Positions 21,401-36,600 of a DNA stretch of 64,000 nt are shown here, one piece after another. Under the pieces are notes generated by a model, which did no database searches, had not been told where the DNA came from, and was given only the letters and a program-made list of their open reading frames with translations. Origin of the DNA: Myoxocephalus aenaeus (Eukaryota > Chordata > Actinopteri > Perciformes > Cottidae); assembly GCA_038501785.1 (NCBI GenBank), contig JBAMJR010000040.1, positions 3,481,001 through 3,545,000 of the forward strand. Direction: 5' to 3'. The position numbers and the translations under genes are program-made. How positions within the stretch are numbered: the first letter of the stretch is position 1; each line of letters opens with the position of its first letter.

Positions 21401-24400
21401 AACAGCTGAAACTTTGCATAACAAATCCTGCTGACGCTATGCTGGTGTGCTTAGAAGAATGTAAGAGCCCTAATAAGCACGTATTGATTGGGAGGACTGT
21501 GAAGAGCTTTTGGTTTAAATTAGGTATAATACTGTGTATGAAGTGCTGTTAAGACTTGTATCACAAGGATAATACATGAGATGAATGTATTCCTATTGAT
21601 ACGACTTTCTATTTTTACAGTTCAGTGCCCTAAATAGAAATATTAGAAACCAGGGAAAAGTTATTGACGTACCATTCCTGGGCGTGGATAGGGGACTTTT
21701 CCCTGGAAGGGGACCCACTGGTAGTTGGGGCCCTCTTTGTGAGCGAAGGGCCCCAGGAAGGCCCTCCGGATGTCATTCATGGAGTAGAGACACACAGCTG
21801 AGCCTTTAAATACACTGCTACTGGGGAACAGGGGGAGCTGGGTTAGAAACCTCCAACTACACACAGTCTAGTTTTCATGACTTTTGGGGACATTAAATTT
21901 ACTTTCATTCAATAACTGGAGACTTACCCTAATGCTAACCGTAACCGCTACCAGCCTAATCCTACCCTTAACCTAACCTTGTGGAGCCTAATCTTAAACC
22001 AAGTATTTACCATAAAAGGTAATGATTTATGTTACGTGGATGTAGATTATGTCCCCATAAGGGAGGTGAGTCCCCACAATGTGATTGTGTACACAGACTT
22101 ATGGCCCCACAAGTCACGAAAAACACACGCACATTTATCTTCCTCTCCTTTTTCCTTCTTTTGTACAAACACACACACTATGAATGGACTCTGACCTGGA
22201 AGTAGAGAAGACTGTGTAGACCAGAGGGTTCTTTCTGTCCCTCGTCTGCAGCAGGAACACGTCGCCTGAGGACGGACACACAAACACACACTCGAGTCAG
22301 GTGGTGGTAGTCCAGAGGTCAAAGGTTGAGAGAAAGATAAGCAAAGCCTGATGGCAATGTTTACTTTAAAGAGACGTTTCACCAATATCTACAAAATTCA
22401 CTATAGCCTCGAGCAGTGGTTTTTAACATTAGTTTATCAAGATTGAGTCTCGTAAAAACATTATTTTATAGGTTGGGGTCTGCCACAAACAAGATGCATC
22501 TCCAAGATCTGGCACATGAGTCCTAAAATACTGCAGTTAAAAAATGTCTGCTGCTCCAATTAGTATTGTACTATTACAAAGTTGTGCGGTGTAGGTATTT
22601 CAACAGGTTCAGGTATTTATACAGGGAGGTCCTTTCTAAATATTTGGCCTCAGGTATGGTCAAAACACTTATGGCCAAGAGATAAGGAACTCATTGTTCG
22701 TATGAAGGAATGTAATGGACGGACTTAGCCAAAGGGGTGAGGAAAAATTCTTCCACTTAGTTCACCTTTCACTGCGTCACGAGATAAACACAAAGACAGA
22801 TCATATTATGGCCCACAGATATGTGCAGAGGGATATATTGGCGTTCCTTATATATTTTAAATACGAACATTCAAATTTAGTGTCAAAATGTTATTTTCCT
22901 TAGCCCTGCAAAAAAGTTTTCTCACATGACCTGATTTAGGTTTTGAATATGACTTTTCTATAAATGTGTGTGTTACCGACAGTAACGATCAGTCGGCACG
23001 CTCTCGGCTGTCCTGGCTAATAGATTGCAGAGAAACCAACATGATTTACACTTCATCGTAATTTTCAGGGATGACTCTTAGACATCCAGCTGATTTATCT
23101 ATTAGATTGTTCCACAAATGTCACCCGGACATTACACAAGTGAATGAGTTTGGAGTGAAATTATTTCTTCTTTATCACAAAATATTCCTCTGCCAACAAT
23201 CTATGCTTTAGAAATACAGCCTGGCTTCTGGATCTTGGCTGATGAAAACCTATTATTGCCTTTTGTCATACGAAGACTCACCAGAGAAGAGCCTGAAACT
23301 TTTTCTGATACATTGGCTTTGAATCAGGCCAGAATCTATTACCAATTAATCTAAAACGCATGCTTTCTGCAGGAATGTGGTGCAGAATAGTAATCTTCAA
23401 TTGAGGTCAAAAATCCTGTTTAATTTATTATGCTTTCTTGGACTTTCTCTCCCTTTGCATCGACAGAATATGCTTCTGGGTAAAATAATCAATGGTTTAG
23501 AAGGTTAGCTTTTCCTTACTTATGAAAAATACAATGTTTTGGATTGGGACACAAAATATAAACCTAGACCAGTTCACTTTGACTGGAGTTTATGTGATGT
23601 CATACTCAAAGGTGTGCTTTCTTCAATCCCAAAAAGGCACATATGATGACGTGTACTTAAGTATGCAGGGCCCTCACTTCACCAATTACTATGAAATCAT
23701 GCTTTGCTCAACATCATTGTAGTCATAAACGAGTTGATACAGTGGAAACTCTGTCTATGTGAACTTACGCAGCTCATCAAAGTATGTGTCGCTGCCATCT
23801 GCTCCTGGCACCGAGCAGATCAGACGGGTCTTGAGGAATGTCGTCCACTTGTTCACCAGACTCCGCTGACCACCCATGTCATTCTGGTTCAAGACAAAAC
23901 AATCAAAAGTCCTTTAACAGGATATGGTCATTCTTTAAACGGAATAAGACCTGATTATGTTACAGAATCTGCCGCTAGGTTGACTGGGCCTGGTTTTATC
24001 ACACCCGCTGTAATTAGAATACTGGACTTGGTTGATGAAACGATCTCTCACCCTGCAGAGCTGTCCGATGCGGGAGTAGGTGGACTTCCCCAGCCCCTGG
24101 GCCTCAACTGCCGTCTCGCGGAAGAAGAAAAACACCTTGTCGTCATCAGGGTTTTCACTTTCTGGGACCCAAAAGGAGCCAACAAACTTTGGTTCTGGTA
24201 GACGGAAAGAGAGATGATCAATGTCAGTTGAGACCAGACTGAAGTTAGTTATGATATAAAATGAACTAAACTGAAAAAGAAGTGATGCCTAAGCTGACAC
24301 ACGAACACACAAATGCACAAGCACACACAGACCATTTAGCCAGCGTGAGTCATGCTGTTCAGTGCGGATGGATGGGCGTTTCCCAAGGCTTCTAAAGATG

Positions 24401-25528
24401 GTGAAGTCCCGTCCCATTAAGTCTGTGGCCACGCCTGCATATAGCTCATCACCTAGGAAACAGATTGAATCATCCATCATAATCAGCTAAAAGTATGGCA
24501 TGAAAATGTTAGAAAATGATCACAACTATTACATAATCAAACCAATTTCAGTAAAAACCTATTCTACTAAATGGATAATAGGCTCATATTCATGTGCATG
24601 GGTTTAGTTACCAACGAGAACAGACGCAGCATTGTGGCGAGGATCATACGGACTCTTCCCTTTCCCGTCCTCCACCTTGGAGGGGTCAATCCTGAACACA
24701 TGGTCCTGATGGAGCGAGATGACAGGGAGGATTGGATTTAAAGTGTGGTCACACATACATTTTGCTTTCTTTTTGTCCGAATATTTTATGGGTTAAGATA
24801 TCAGATTTGAGATTTTGGCAGTTTGAGGGACTTGAAACAAATTCGAAACAAATTTCAAACTGGGAACTGAAGCTCAGCTTGATGGATTTGTCTGCACTCT
24901 TCGGCATTAATCACCTTTTCGACAGCGTCAGTCCAGATTGCAGCTTGCTTGAGTCAATTTTGCTACGCTACGCATTGGATGCCAATGATCTTGTGAGGTA
25001 CTTTAAACAAGGAACAGTAAAAACTGAAATACTGCAGTTGGTTTAGTTTTGTGTATTGCTCACCTCCATCCTGTGTCCCACCTCCACGAAGGCACAGGTG
25101 GGGTGGAAGGCCCCGGTTCCACAGGCGTACAGGTGAGTGCGGTTAAAGTGGTGCACAATCTTCACATAGTTCACACAGTCGGACTGAAACACACATAAAC
25201 ACAGTTTTAGTTAATGCTGCTTGGGGGCTTCAAACACTTTGCAGGGATTACATTCTGGGAGGGAATAATAAAGTTATTGCTCTAAAATGGAACAATGTAC
25301 ACAATGTCACATTAGGTCACGAAAACAAAGAAATTACCTGGAAAAAAACCCTGTAAGTGCAAGAGCAACTAACAAAACTCAGACTCTTATTTTTTAGGTT
25401 TAGTGATGTACATTCCTCACATAGCTCCTCTCACCCTGTCTGCCTGTGACAACACTGTCGAGTTCCTAGCTCCGCCTCTAACACTGTTGTGACAGCCTTT
25501 GTGTCCTGGCTGTACACACACATGCCTA

Positions 25529-25575
<47 letters not shown>

Positions 25576-27420
25576 TGCTCGTACTTTTGATTGTTGTGTG
25601 TGTTCACATGGAGGTTTGTATAACATGTGCCTGAGACTGTGAACTACTCAATATATATGTTGCTGGTTAACTTGCACAGTATGGATTTCATAAAACACGT
25701 GGACATTTTATGTGAGACACTGAGCAGATGATGGTTTTCATGACCAACAGATGGGACAAGAAGACGAACCCAAAGAGGAAGGCTTCCTGCTTAGCTCAGT
25801 GGCTTGTCGAATAGATTATAGTAATGTACATGTTTGGGTCATACACTTGTTTGCTTTCTTGTCAAGAGAGTTAGATGTGAGGATCCAAAGTGCTCTCATA
25901 GCTGCGTACTACACACAGGCTGATTAGCTGAGCTCAGCATAAAGACTTCAAGCAGGGGGAAACGGTGAGCCTGGCTATATCCAGCAGCTCTGAAACTCAT
26001 TAACTAACATGGTATATATATTTTCTTTCATTTGTACAAAAAACAACGTGTAAAATGACATTGGGGTTAAGTACCTTACTTGCTGCGGGATGTTGGATAT
26101 TAAGTTATTAATATCTAACTCGTAACTCAACTGACATTTTGGCAAATGCACCTTTTCAGTTATTTACAAGCTATTCCTTTACAGGAAGTCATTCACATTT
26201 ATTTTTGCCTGGTGCTCTGTATGGTTCAGTTGTTGATACACCTGAGAATTAATGGTGTATTTGTTTTAACTTAGCCGACACAACAAATGTGTCAAATTAA
26301 TGTCACGCATGAAACACAACTCAAGGTTTTCCTCTAAACTGAAATTGGAAGCTTAATATTTGACTTTGAATGTGTCCATCGTTGAATAGTTTTTATTCTC
26401 TTCCTCCTTTTATCCTTCATATCTTCAACTTTCAGTATCCTTATTTCTGTCTGCTCCCTCCTCTTCTTATCTAGACAGCTGGTTATTGACTCACAGTCAC
26501 ATCTGTCCATGTGGGAGTCGGGTTACATTAAGCTGGATCTCAGGAGACAGCTGCACAAATAGATTTACTGTACACGAACAGACTGGATGGAAACACACCT
26601 TTTCTGGCCTGATCTTTACACCAGGCATGGAGGAGATCGGCCTGTTTTTCAACTACCCTTCACGAGAATAGTAGATGAATATTATAATTAACAAGATTAC
26701 CATCATGATTATCAGTGGTCTTCAGTCCCTCGGTAACACATGATCAGCTAATACGATGTTTTCAAACATCTGCGTTGGAATCGCAAAACCAGTTAATTTC
26801 ACCTCAAAACTATAGTCTACTAAATGATATCTTGCTGTAAACAAACACTGGCTCACACGTCTGAATCCCTCCCTTTCTATTTTGTCCACTATTCTCCAGA
26901 CAGGCCATTTTAACATCTGTCTCTAGATCAAATTACAGACACTATTGGACCCCCGGGATCCACTGGAGAAGTGGTTTATAAAGACATGAATCTGACCTTC
27001 CATTAACAATCACTTTCTTCCATATTTAATTTGTTGATCTTCATTTTTTTCAATCCAAGTACATTTGAGAGATGCAAGATGGGAGAACGGTTTTGGCTTC
27101 TCGATTTTATTTTCTCAATATTTGCATTTTTATTATTTATGGCAATTTTGAAATCAGAGGTGCGGTTCTGTGATCTGTGTGTTTTGGTACCAAGGGGCAA
27201 AACCAAATTTCCCTTAAGATAAATGTTTTTATTTTGGATGAGTGGAGGTTGATGGAATATTTCCCATGTATTTATGTTTCTGCATATCTGTTACATTTAC
27301 TCTCCTTTAATCAAATGTCTTTCTTTATCCACCTGTTCTGTCTTTAAGCATCACCCGAGGGTGACAGACACACAGGCCAGGTTGTGAAAGCAGTGGCAAG
27401 CGGAATTGTGGCTCATTAGG

Positions 27421-27485
<65 letters not shown>

Positions 27486-27871
27486 GTGGTTTAGAACAAA
27501 GGCCTGCTTTTCAGCCTTTGAAAACCACTCGGGGGTTAGAGTCCAAGTGGTTGGTGTGTGATTGCAAACGAGCTTCCGTGTGTGTAGACATGTGAAGGTG
27601 TTCAACCAATCGACAGGTCGATCAGACTGTTGACTAACACAGGAGACCTCTGTTTCCTATGAAAGAAAGAGGCACACACACTCAACTTTTAGCCTCCACC
27701 CTCGCGCTGACACGGATATTAACACACTGAATGAATATACACACAATCAGACACACACCTCAACAGCTTCCATACACCCGTGGTCCTCCAAAGAAACGTC
27801 CATGTTCCACGTTTCAATCAACCTTTTTCCCATGATTCCCACTGAAGCAAGACCTGCTCCTGCTCAAACTG

Positions 27872-27943
<72 letters not shown>

Positions 27944-30900
27944 CGGAGCGCAGAGGAAGGTGAAGGAGTCAGCGGACCAGTAGTTCGACAAAGTCAGTTC
28001 TTTGATGTGACAAAAGAGAAAGGAAGCAGGAGGAAAAGAAAAGGTAAGAAGAGAGAAGACGCTTGAAAGACCTTGAAAAGATCAGGAAAAGAAGGAGGAG
28101 AACAAGGGAGGTGAATTATGCCAGCCATCACATTTCCTCGGTGTGTGGGTGTGTCTGTGTGGGTGTGAACTGGTTCACTGGCTAACCTTTGACCCGCCAC
28201 AGACTCATTAGTTGAAACTGTGAGCAAAATGCTGGCTGTGACCTCACTGAGCTGTAGGTCTTTGCCTTCATGTCTTATAAAGCTGTATTGTTCCTTAGTG
28301 GATGTCTTTTTTCCTTTTCTCTCTTTATCCTCTCCATTCTAGAAATGATTAACCCGATCTATCTATTTATTATTCCAGCCATTATCGGCTTCATCTCTCC
28401 ACCTCTGTCTGTCTCAGATTAACTAGGTTTGCATGCAAGCATTACGTAGCCTATTGATGTATAAAGTCAAAAGAAAAGTACAGTTTACAGTTTTACTTTA
28501 CTCAATACTGCAATGATTTTTTTTGGGATGTCAGAGGCATTTTCTTCCCCTTTATCTGGCACTGGTATTTTTTCATTTTGAGCTGTTTTAGTGCATTGTT
28601 ATGAAATATCTGATGGATTTTTCTTCTTTTGTTTTGAATGTTTCTGAGAGCAAAGAGTCCCAGTGATGTAGCAAACTTGAATAAAGTGAATGGCTCGGAG
28701 CCTTTGACTGAACACGCGTAACGATGGCACACAGTAGACAGCCATTAGATACACAACACAGCACTATGTAATATCCCAGGAATGCCTTTGATTGCATCTG
28801 CTGAACAGGACAATGTATACCAGCGTTGACGTCTTTCTGACATATTTCTCCTTCGGCAGAATGATTTCTGCACTCTAACCTTCAACAATCTGTTGAGCTG
28901 TAATACTATCACCAAGGAACACAACAAGGCAGGGCAGGATTTCCTGTTTTTGGATTAGTTGGATTTAAATGCTCAATTGTTTCAGTGTGTAAAGTGAATC
29001 TCCAAACAGTGAGGATCTACAGGGATCTCCTCGATCATTCTACTGAAAGGCAAATAATCAGTGATTTTCAGGAGAAGGCTGCTTCACCCAATAGTTAAGG
29101 ATTAGTCCTCAAAGGCACTTCAGGTCCTAATACCTAAATGACTAATTACAGGTCTTTTGTTAGTGCCAACCAAAACGACAAACATGAGTATTTTGCAGAC
29201 GCGATGCCGGCAGCTCGACTCTGTGGCTGGCAACGATGGGCGGTTCTTCGGCTGCGTTAGTCGAGACAAAAATATCACAGCTACACAACTATTGGCTGGA
29301 TTGGCATGACCGTTTGTACAGACCATTGTTGTCCCCTGAGCAAAAATCATACTGACTTTGTATTCCTCTGACTTTTCTGCACCACCATTAAAGTTTGACA
29401 TTTACGGTTTTGAGTGAAATGTCTAAAAAAAACTATTGGAATGATTACCATGAGACATTCATGTCCTCCTCTGTGTGTTTGCTCACTTTGCATGTCATCT
29501 ATAGCTCAATAATCAGGTCAAAAAATAAATATTTCAGATATTTTGGTTTATGACCTAATACCTACAAACCTGACATACAGTTTATTACCATCAGATTCAG
29601 CTGTATTTTGTCTTTAGTGCTAACTGTTAGCATGCTAACACACTAAACTAAGTTGGTGAACATGGTAAACATTCCTGCTAAACATCAGAATGTTACTGGG
29701 AGCATGTTAGCATGTTGAAATTTTTTTTATAGAGCTCAAAGCACCGCTGTGCCTCAGTACAGTCCCACGGGCATGACAAGGTAGGTAACAAAAACGTATC
29801 CAGTTAATAATCACCTGCACAATTACAGAAAAAGCAACCAACTCGGTTGACAGGAAACACCAGGTATATGCTCCAGTCAAACACTGCGGACGGTGTCATT
29901 GTATGAAAGGCCTTCTGCGGTCAAGAAAAGAAAACGTGTACTCATTAGTTATTTCAGTCCTTCAAACAAACGACCAATGCTGTTATCTTTGTGGTGAGGA
30001 CAGTTTCAGGTTTTAAGTACACGCCATCGCTCAACCTCAACCTCAACATTAACCTCCTTTTCCACAATTTCCCAGTGGGTCGATGGATTTTAACTGGTGA
30101 TCTTCTTTTAATTGGCGCTAACATGACAGCATAAACACAATCCATCTATTTTTTTAGGTTTAAATATGGCTCCAGCTCCACAGTCAGAGTGCTGAGTCAG
30201 ACTGAGTGTCTCGGTGAACAGTCAAGTGTTTACTGCCACTGTCTGACTGTGTTAATGTGCATGTGTCTGTGTTTGTGTTGGTGTGTCTGTATGCATGTTT
30301 GGTGGCTTTTTTTTCTGTGGTTTAGGGGTGTGTGTGAGTGAAGAAGTGTTGTTACTTGTCTTTATGTGGGTAAGTTCTGAAGCCCATCACATGCCTCGAG
30401 TGTATTTTGTTGCGCTAGCGTGATGGTGTGTACTGGGCTGGAAAACTCATTTTTGAGGTAGCTAGCAATTGTAGTTAATTCCTTTGAATGTATGTAATTC
30501 AAAATAATCACACAAGTACACACATACAGTGGGTACGGAAAGTATTCAGACCCCTTTACATTTTTCACTCTTTGTTTCATTGCAGCCATTTGCTAAAATG
30601 AAAAAAGTTCATTTTATTTCTCATTAGTGTACACTGCGCACCCCATCTTGACAGAAAAAAAACAGAAATGTAGATTTTTTTGCAAATGTATTAAAAAAGA
30701 AACACTGAAATATCACATGGTCATAAGTATTCAGACCCTTTGCTGTGACACTCATATTTACTGTAACTCACATACTGTCCATTTCTTCTGATCCTCTTTG
30801 AGATGGTTCTACTCCTTCATTGGAGTCCAGCTTTGTTTAATTAAACTGATTGGACTTGATTAGGAAAGGCACACACCTGTCTATATAAGACCTTACAGCG

Positions 30901-33542
30901 CATGTCAGAGCAAATGAGAATCATGAGGTCGAAGGAACTGCCCAAGGAGCTCAGAGACAGAATTGTGGCAAGGCACAGATCTGGCCAAGGTTACAAAATA
31001 ATTTCTGCAGCACTCAAGGTTCCTAAGAGCACAGTGGCCTCCATAATCCTTAAATGGAAGAAGTTTGGGACGACCAGAACTCTTCCTAGACCTGGCCGTC
31101 CAGCCAAACTGAGCAATCGTGGGAGAAGAGCCTTGGTGAGAGAGGTAAAGAAGAACCCAAAGATCACTGTGGCTGAGCTCCAGAGATGCAGTAGGGAGAT
31201 GGGAGAAAGTTCCACAAAGTCAACTATCACTGCAGCTCTCCACCAGTCGGGGCATTATGGCAGAGTGGCCCGACGGAAGCCTCTCCTCAGTGCAAGACAT
31301 ATGAAAGCCCGCATAGAGTTTGCCAAAAAACACATGAAGGACTCCCAGACTATGATAAATAATATTCTCTGGTCTGATGAGACCAAGATTGAACTTTTTG
31401 GCGTTAATTCTAAGCGGTATGTGTGGAGAAAACCAGGCACTGCTCATCACCTGCCCAATACAATTCCAACAGTGAAACATGGTGGTGGCAGCATCATGCT
31501 ATGGGGGTGTTTTTCAGCTGCAGGGACAGGACGACTGGTTGCAATTGAAGGAAAGATGAATGCGGCCAAGTACAGAGATATCCTGGAAGAAAACCTCTTC
31601 CAGAGTGCTCTGGACCTCAGACTGGGCCGGAGGTTCACCTTCCAACAAGACAATGACCCTAAGCACACAGCTAAAATAACAAAGGAGTGGCTTTGGAACA
31701 ACTCTGTGACCATTCTTGACTGGCCCAGCCAGAGCCCTGACCTACACCCAATTGAGCATCTCTAGAGAGACAAATGACTGAAAATGGCTGTCCACCAACG
31801 TTCACCATCCAACCTGACGGAACTGGAGAGGATCTGCAAGGAAGAATGGCAGAGGATCCCCAAATCCAGGTGTGAAAAACTTGTTGCATCATTCCCAAGA
31901 AGTCTCATGGCTGTACTAGCTCAAAAGGGTGCTTCTACTCAATACTGAGCAAAGGGTCTGAATAATAGACCATGTGTATCCAGTTTTTCTTTTTGAATAA
32001 ATTAGCAAAACGTTCTACATTTCAGTTTTTTTCAGTCAAGATGGGGTGCTAAGTGTACATTAATGAGAAATAAAATGAACTTTTTTGATTTTAGCAAATG
32101 GCTGCAATGAAACAAAGAGTGAAACATTTAAAGGGGTCTGAATACTTTCCGTACCCACTGTATACTGTACCTTATATGAGCACAGCAAACCTTGTCGACT
32201 TTTAAAGTAACAGATTGACATTTTGGAAAATATACTGTTTCGCTTTCTTGCTAATATGAGAAGTCCGTTATAAATAATGTTTCAACCAGGAGACAGCTAT
32301 GGTTCTATGGGGGTGTAAATAGTTGGATTACTTCTTGGTCAGGTACAGTGACTTTTCGTTATCACTGTGAGAGACAAAAAACTTGGTTTCTGAAGCACAA
32401 GTTTGCATAACGCTGGTTTTCAAAACAGTGAATTATTTGCATTGCAGTCTAAAGCAAATGCAAATTATGCAACCAAATGCAATTATACTGAGTAAGTTGG
32501 TAAAGTGAATGTTCTGCGATGAAAGGGAAGGCATAGAGTGCAGGAAGTGCAGGCTGTCCACCACCATACTGCCACGGTCCACCAGAAGTTGGTATGGTTC
32601 CAGACCGCTGAATCGCTGTCCACATCTCCGATTTGTTCAAATTAATGAATGATGTGTACTTGGCCAGAATATCACTCTTAGTGCAAACCACTACTGTGGT
32701 GACAAAGATCTGATCCATTGCTGGGTTCCCACCTGAGAGCCCTGAAGACGGCCCAGCCAAAGAAGAAGCAACCCTGCCAGAGATTGAATCCCTGTGGTTT
32801 GGTCCTCGGCACAATCCTTATGTCATGAAGACACTCCTAATAAAGAGTAATTATGTAATATAAAGGCAGTGTAGTCCAGATGCATATATTGAATTATACT
32901 TAACATCATACACTTTAGCATCTCACATTACTTCTAGTGTTTGTACATGTCTCTACTTGTGCAGCAAATGTGCTAATAAGCAGCATTACAGTGTAAAAAT
33001 GAAAAGACTGATCCGACAGTAAAAGGGCTAATGTGAGGGTAACTGGCTGTGAAGAAAAAAAGATTCCTCGAGCAAGTACATATAGACAATGGGAGGACTA
33101 AGAAACTTCTGGTTCCCAGAGGAAAACTAATATGAGATACAGAGAGAGCATGGGAAGAGAGAAGAGATCCAGTGGGGGAGCGAGAGAGGAGGACTAAGAG
33201 AGAAGGGGGAAGAGAGAGAGAGATGTTGGCTACAGAGAAACACTTCTCTGTAATTAGGGTCAACGGTGTGAGGTCAGGTCAGCGCTGTGTGCGGGTGAAT
33301 GTTCACAAAGATACCAAAAGTCAAAAGAAATACGCGGGGAGTGTGTTAAACAAAGGATGAAAATAACATTTCAAATGCCAGGAAAGCAGGAATAACAACT
33401 GACTGGAAAAGCTCCTCTCAATGCATCTTTTGTCTTAAAAATCCCCCCTAATTTATTTTCTGATATTTTCTTATCTCCACCTCTCATTCCCTTCTTCCTC
33501 TGGAACAATTTTACTCACTCTCCGCCTGTCTCCATTGTTACT

Positions 33543-33611
<69 letters not shown>

Positions 33612-36600
33612 AGACAGACTCCTGGTCAGGTGAAACTGGAGCCTGGGGTTTTGAATGAATGGAGCTCGTTGTCTGTCTGCTCCAGCTGTGTAATCACACT
33701 GATGAAGGGTTTGTTCTACACACACATGGAAAGACGCACACCCATCGGACACTTGAACATACATGAACAAACGTATACACTCTCTGTTAAACATAAGAAT
33801 ACTGTATATATAGGCATGTCAGGGAGCATTGATGAGAAGTTACTGTTTTACACGTGCACACACCTACACGCGCACGCAAACTATATGAGTTGGCTAATTG
33901 TGTGTGATGTAATCCTGGGTGGTCTTTAGGCTCTCGCTGGCCTCTACATGTCGGTCAGTGAAGCCGACCGAGCCTGCTCAACCCAGAATCTATCCCCACA
34001 CGTCACATTTAGACACATAATCATCACATACGCTATTTACTCTATATTCTTGGAAACAAAATATTTGTCTTCTGTAGATTAAAATAGAACATTTTGATTT
34101 ATTTTTCTTCTTTTTTTTAGCAACCAATAAAAAGATTGAAGTAGCAGGGTGGCCTAGGTTTGGCCAAACAGTCCTGGGAGCATCACATTATGTCGTGAGT
34201 TAAATCCAAGCACCATAGCAGCCGTGCATGCTGTCAGTCACAAGCACACAGGAAACCATGAGATTCTTTTATACATCATTTTATCTTGTGACACATTTTG
34301 AACAGTACGATTCCTTTAATGTGGTTAGTACTGAAAAATGACTGTTTAAACCTCAATCGTGCCTTCTTTGTAAAATAACAGGTCACATTAGGTCACAGTG
34401 TGGCTTTAACACGTGTTTACATGCAGTGGGTCAAGTAACAGATTTGTCCCGTACCTCCATCCATATTTTGGAACCATGTCTTAATCACTGTTCTTTAACA
34501 GTATTGTTGCTTCAAGATGCTCCTGTATTTAACTGTTCAATTGTCAGTAGATTTTTCACAAAAGCCTCCAACTGTTCTCATGATAAAACTCTGATTCAAA
34601 CTCTAACACATATATGTAAACATGGCCCAAAACAATCTGGTTTCACAAGAATCCGGCCTGTGCTAACTGGGTTTATCTAATTCTTTAACAACAAATTGTC
34701 ACTCCCATTTTATGTACAGTATGTATGTGTGTGCGTCATTTCCGTCTTGCTGCTCACTGGGACCCTACCTACTAGCACACCTGCCTGAAATCTTCTCTCT
34801 TGCATATTAAACCCCAGCTTTTCTTCCAGATTGTTGTCTCAACCTCTGTGGAAGCAGCACCCAGGCCTCTAGTTTAAGAATATTTGTCAATAGTTTTACC
34901 CATTTTCTGGTTCCCTGAATTAATGCTTGTTTGTTTCCTGTGCTCCAGGATTCCTGTTTGCCAGCTTGGCTGCTTGCCACCTTACTCTCTCCAGCTGCTC
35001 TTCATCCACCTCTACTGTCTCCAGCCACCCCCCTCTCCCACCCATCTCCATCTGCACTAGCATTACAATAAACCTGTTATCTCAGTGTCGGCGTCCTTTG
35101 ATTGGGACCTCCTTACGACATCATAACAAAATGTAAGAAATATGAGGACGCACACTCAAGCCCGGAGTGGAAAACACAAATGTCTTTGAGATATGCCGAG
35201 TGTGACACTAAGCCAGTCAGAAAGGATGGAAGCAAGCAGATTTTGAGGGTGTGATCTCACCACAGGGCGGGTTCAAAAGGAGGAGTGTTGCACTTATTAT
35301 CACTTGTTATCATTTTAAACCTGGTGTTTCTCTCTTGTGACGACTCCCATGACTCCAGTGGATTAAAAGGTAGCATTGTGTTGTTCCGGGTAGGAAGGGA
35401 CAGTCCTCCACGAGGAGCTCCTCAGACCTCTTTCTGTGTGCTATGTATGTCTGCAGGCTGGTGTGTTAAAACGGATATTATATAATGGAGTATGACTTAT
35501 ACACAGTCAGTTTGTTTCGCTGATCAGCCGTGGACTCTTTTCACTGTGGTCAAAAAGCATGGTCTTTACATTTCACATGAGAGGATATCTAATGCACTCA
35601 TACACCGAGTAGGAGGTGTGAAGAGACTCACAGTGATATCCTTGCCGGCCCAGTTGCATTCCTCCCTCCAGTCGACGGGAGCGGGCCAGTAGATCTGAAA
35701 CACAACAGCCAAAGGTCAGATGATTCTGTCCCTGAAATCTGAATTATCTGGATGTTTGATGTACGTTTTGATCAAATATATAAAACTTTACAACTTCAAA
35801 CTGTTAAACACTCAAAACAACACGTTTGTTCCCTCTAAATGAATAATATGGCCCTAAGCGTAGCAAATGAGACACCTCCTCATTCTCCCTTCTCATTGTA
35901 AAGAAGGATGACCCCACCACATTGAAAAACCGCTTCAGCTATGGTTACTCTTTACACCCAGGTCATAAATCAAACTCGCCCATAAACCTCAAACCGACAG
36001 AGGCTTCACATCTAACGCAGCAAGCACATATATGTAATTTACTCCAAACAGCTGTGAACAGATGTTTGTAGTGGGCTGTATTTATATCTATGGTTCTCTA
36101 TGCATTTAAGTGCACGCAATGTTTTTCTAGTGTGTACATTTTGGTTTCAATGTGAAGCTACGCCAATGTGTATTCAAGTGTGTCTTGGTTATGGGAAAGG
36201 TTTCAATCAACTTATGTCATTTAGATATCAATCACAATGTTTTTTTGGAATACGTTCTCTCTTTTCATCTCTATCCACCTCTTTGATTTTCTACCTTTCT
36301 CTATCGATGCCACATGTATCTTTTTCTATTGTTAGACAGGAAGCCGCTCACTTGAGTGGTCACATATGTGCAAGAATATGATTCAGTTACTTTCAAAGGA
36401 GTATGCTGGTAAAAAGTTCCACAGTTGAATATTTCTCCTTCCTCCATGTCTTTAGGTCTACATGAAAGCCAACCCATGAAGCATGTGTGGCTTGACAACA
36501 GTAACAAATGATTCTTAGGAATCAGACAATATGACAGGTTGTAAAAAAAAAAAAAACACTTCCCGATTTCCATCCAATGGCAGTTTAATCCCCTCTATCT

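Larger units (their letters stand above)
26000..30524. other. sema3b intron 3, left part: no gene seen
   Basis: No conserved coding motif or transposon end was recognised. The stretch contains (CA)n at 27428-27481 and (GT)n at 27873-27944. Open frames here are short and lack domain features. Confidence 0.5.

Noticed and set aside
24732..25046. 104-residue plus-strand frame in intron 4 of sema3b
   Set aside because: It lies antisense between two verified exons, has no domain and looks like a chance frame.
32449..32814. 121-residue minus-strand open frame in intron 3
   Set aside because: No recognisable domain, no splice-site support, and composition typical of chance frames. Not conserved in any pattern I know.
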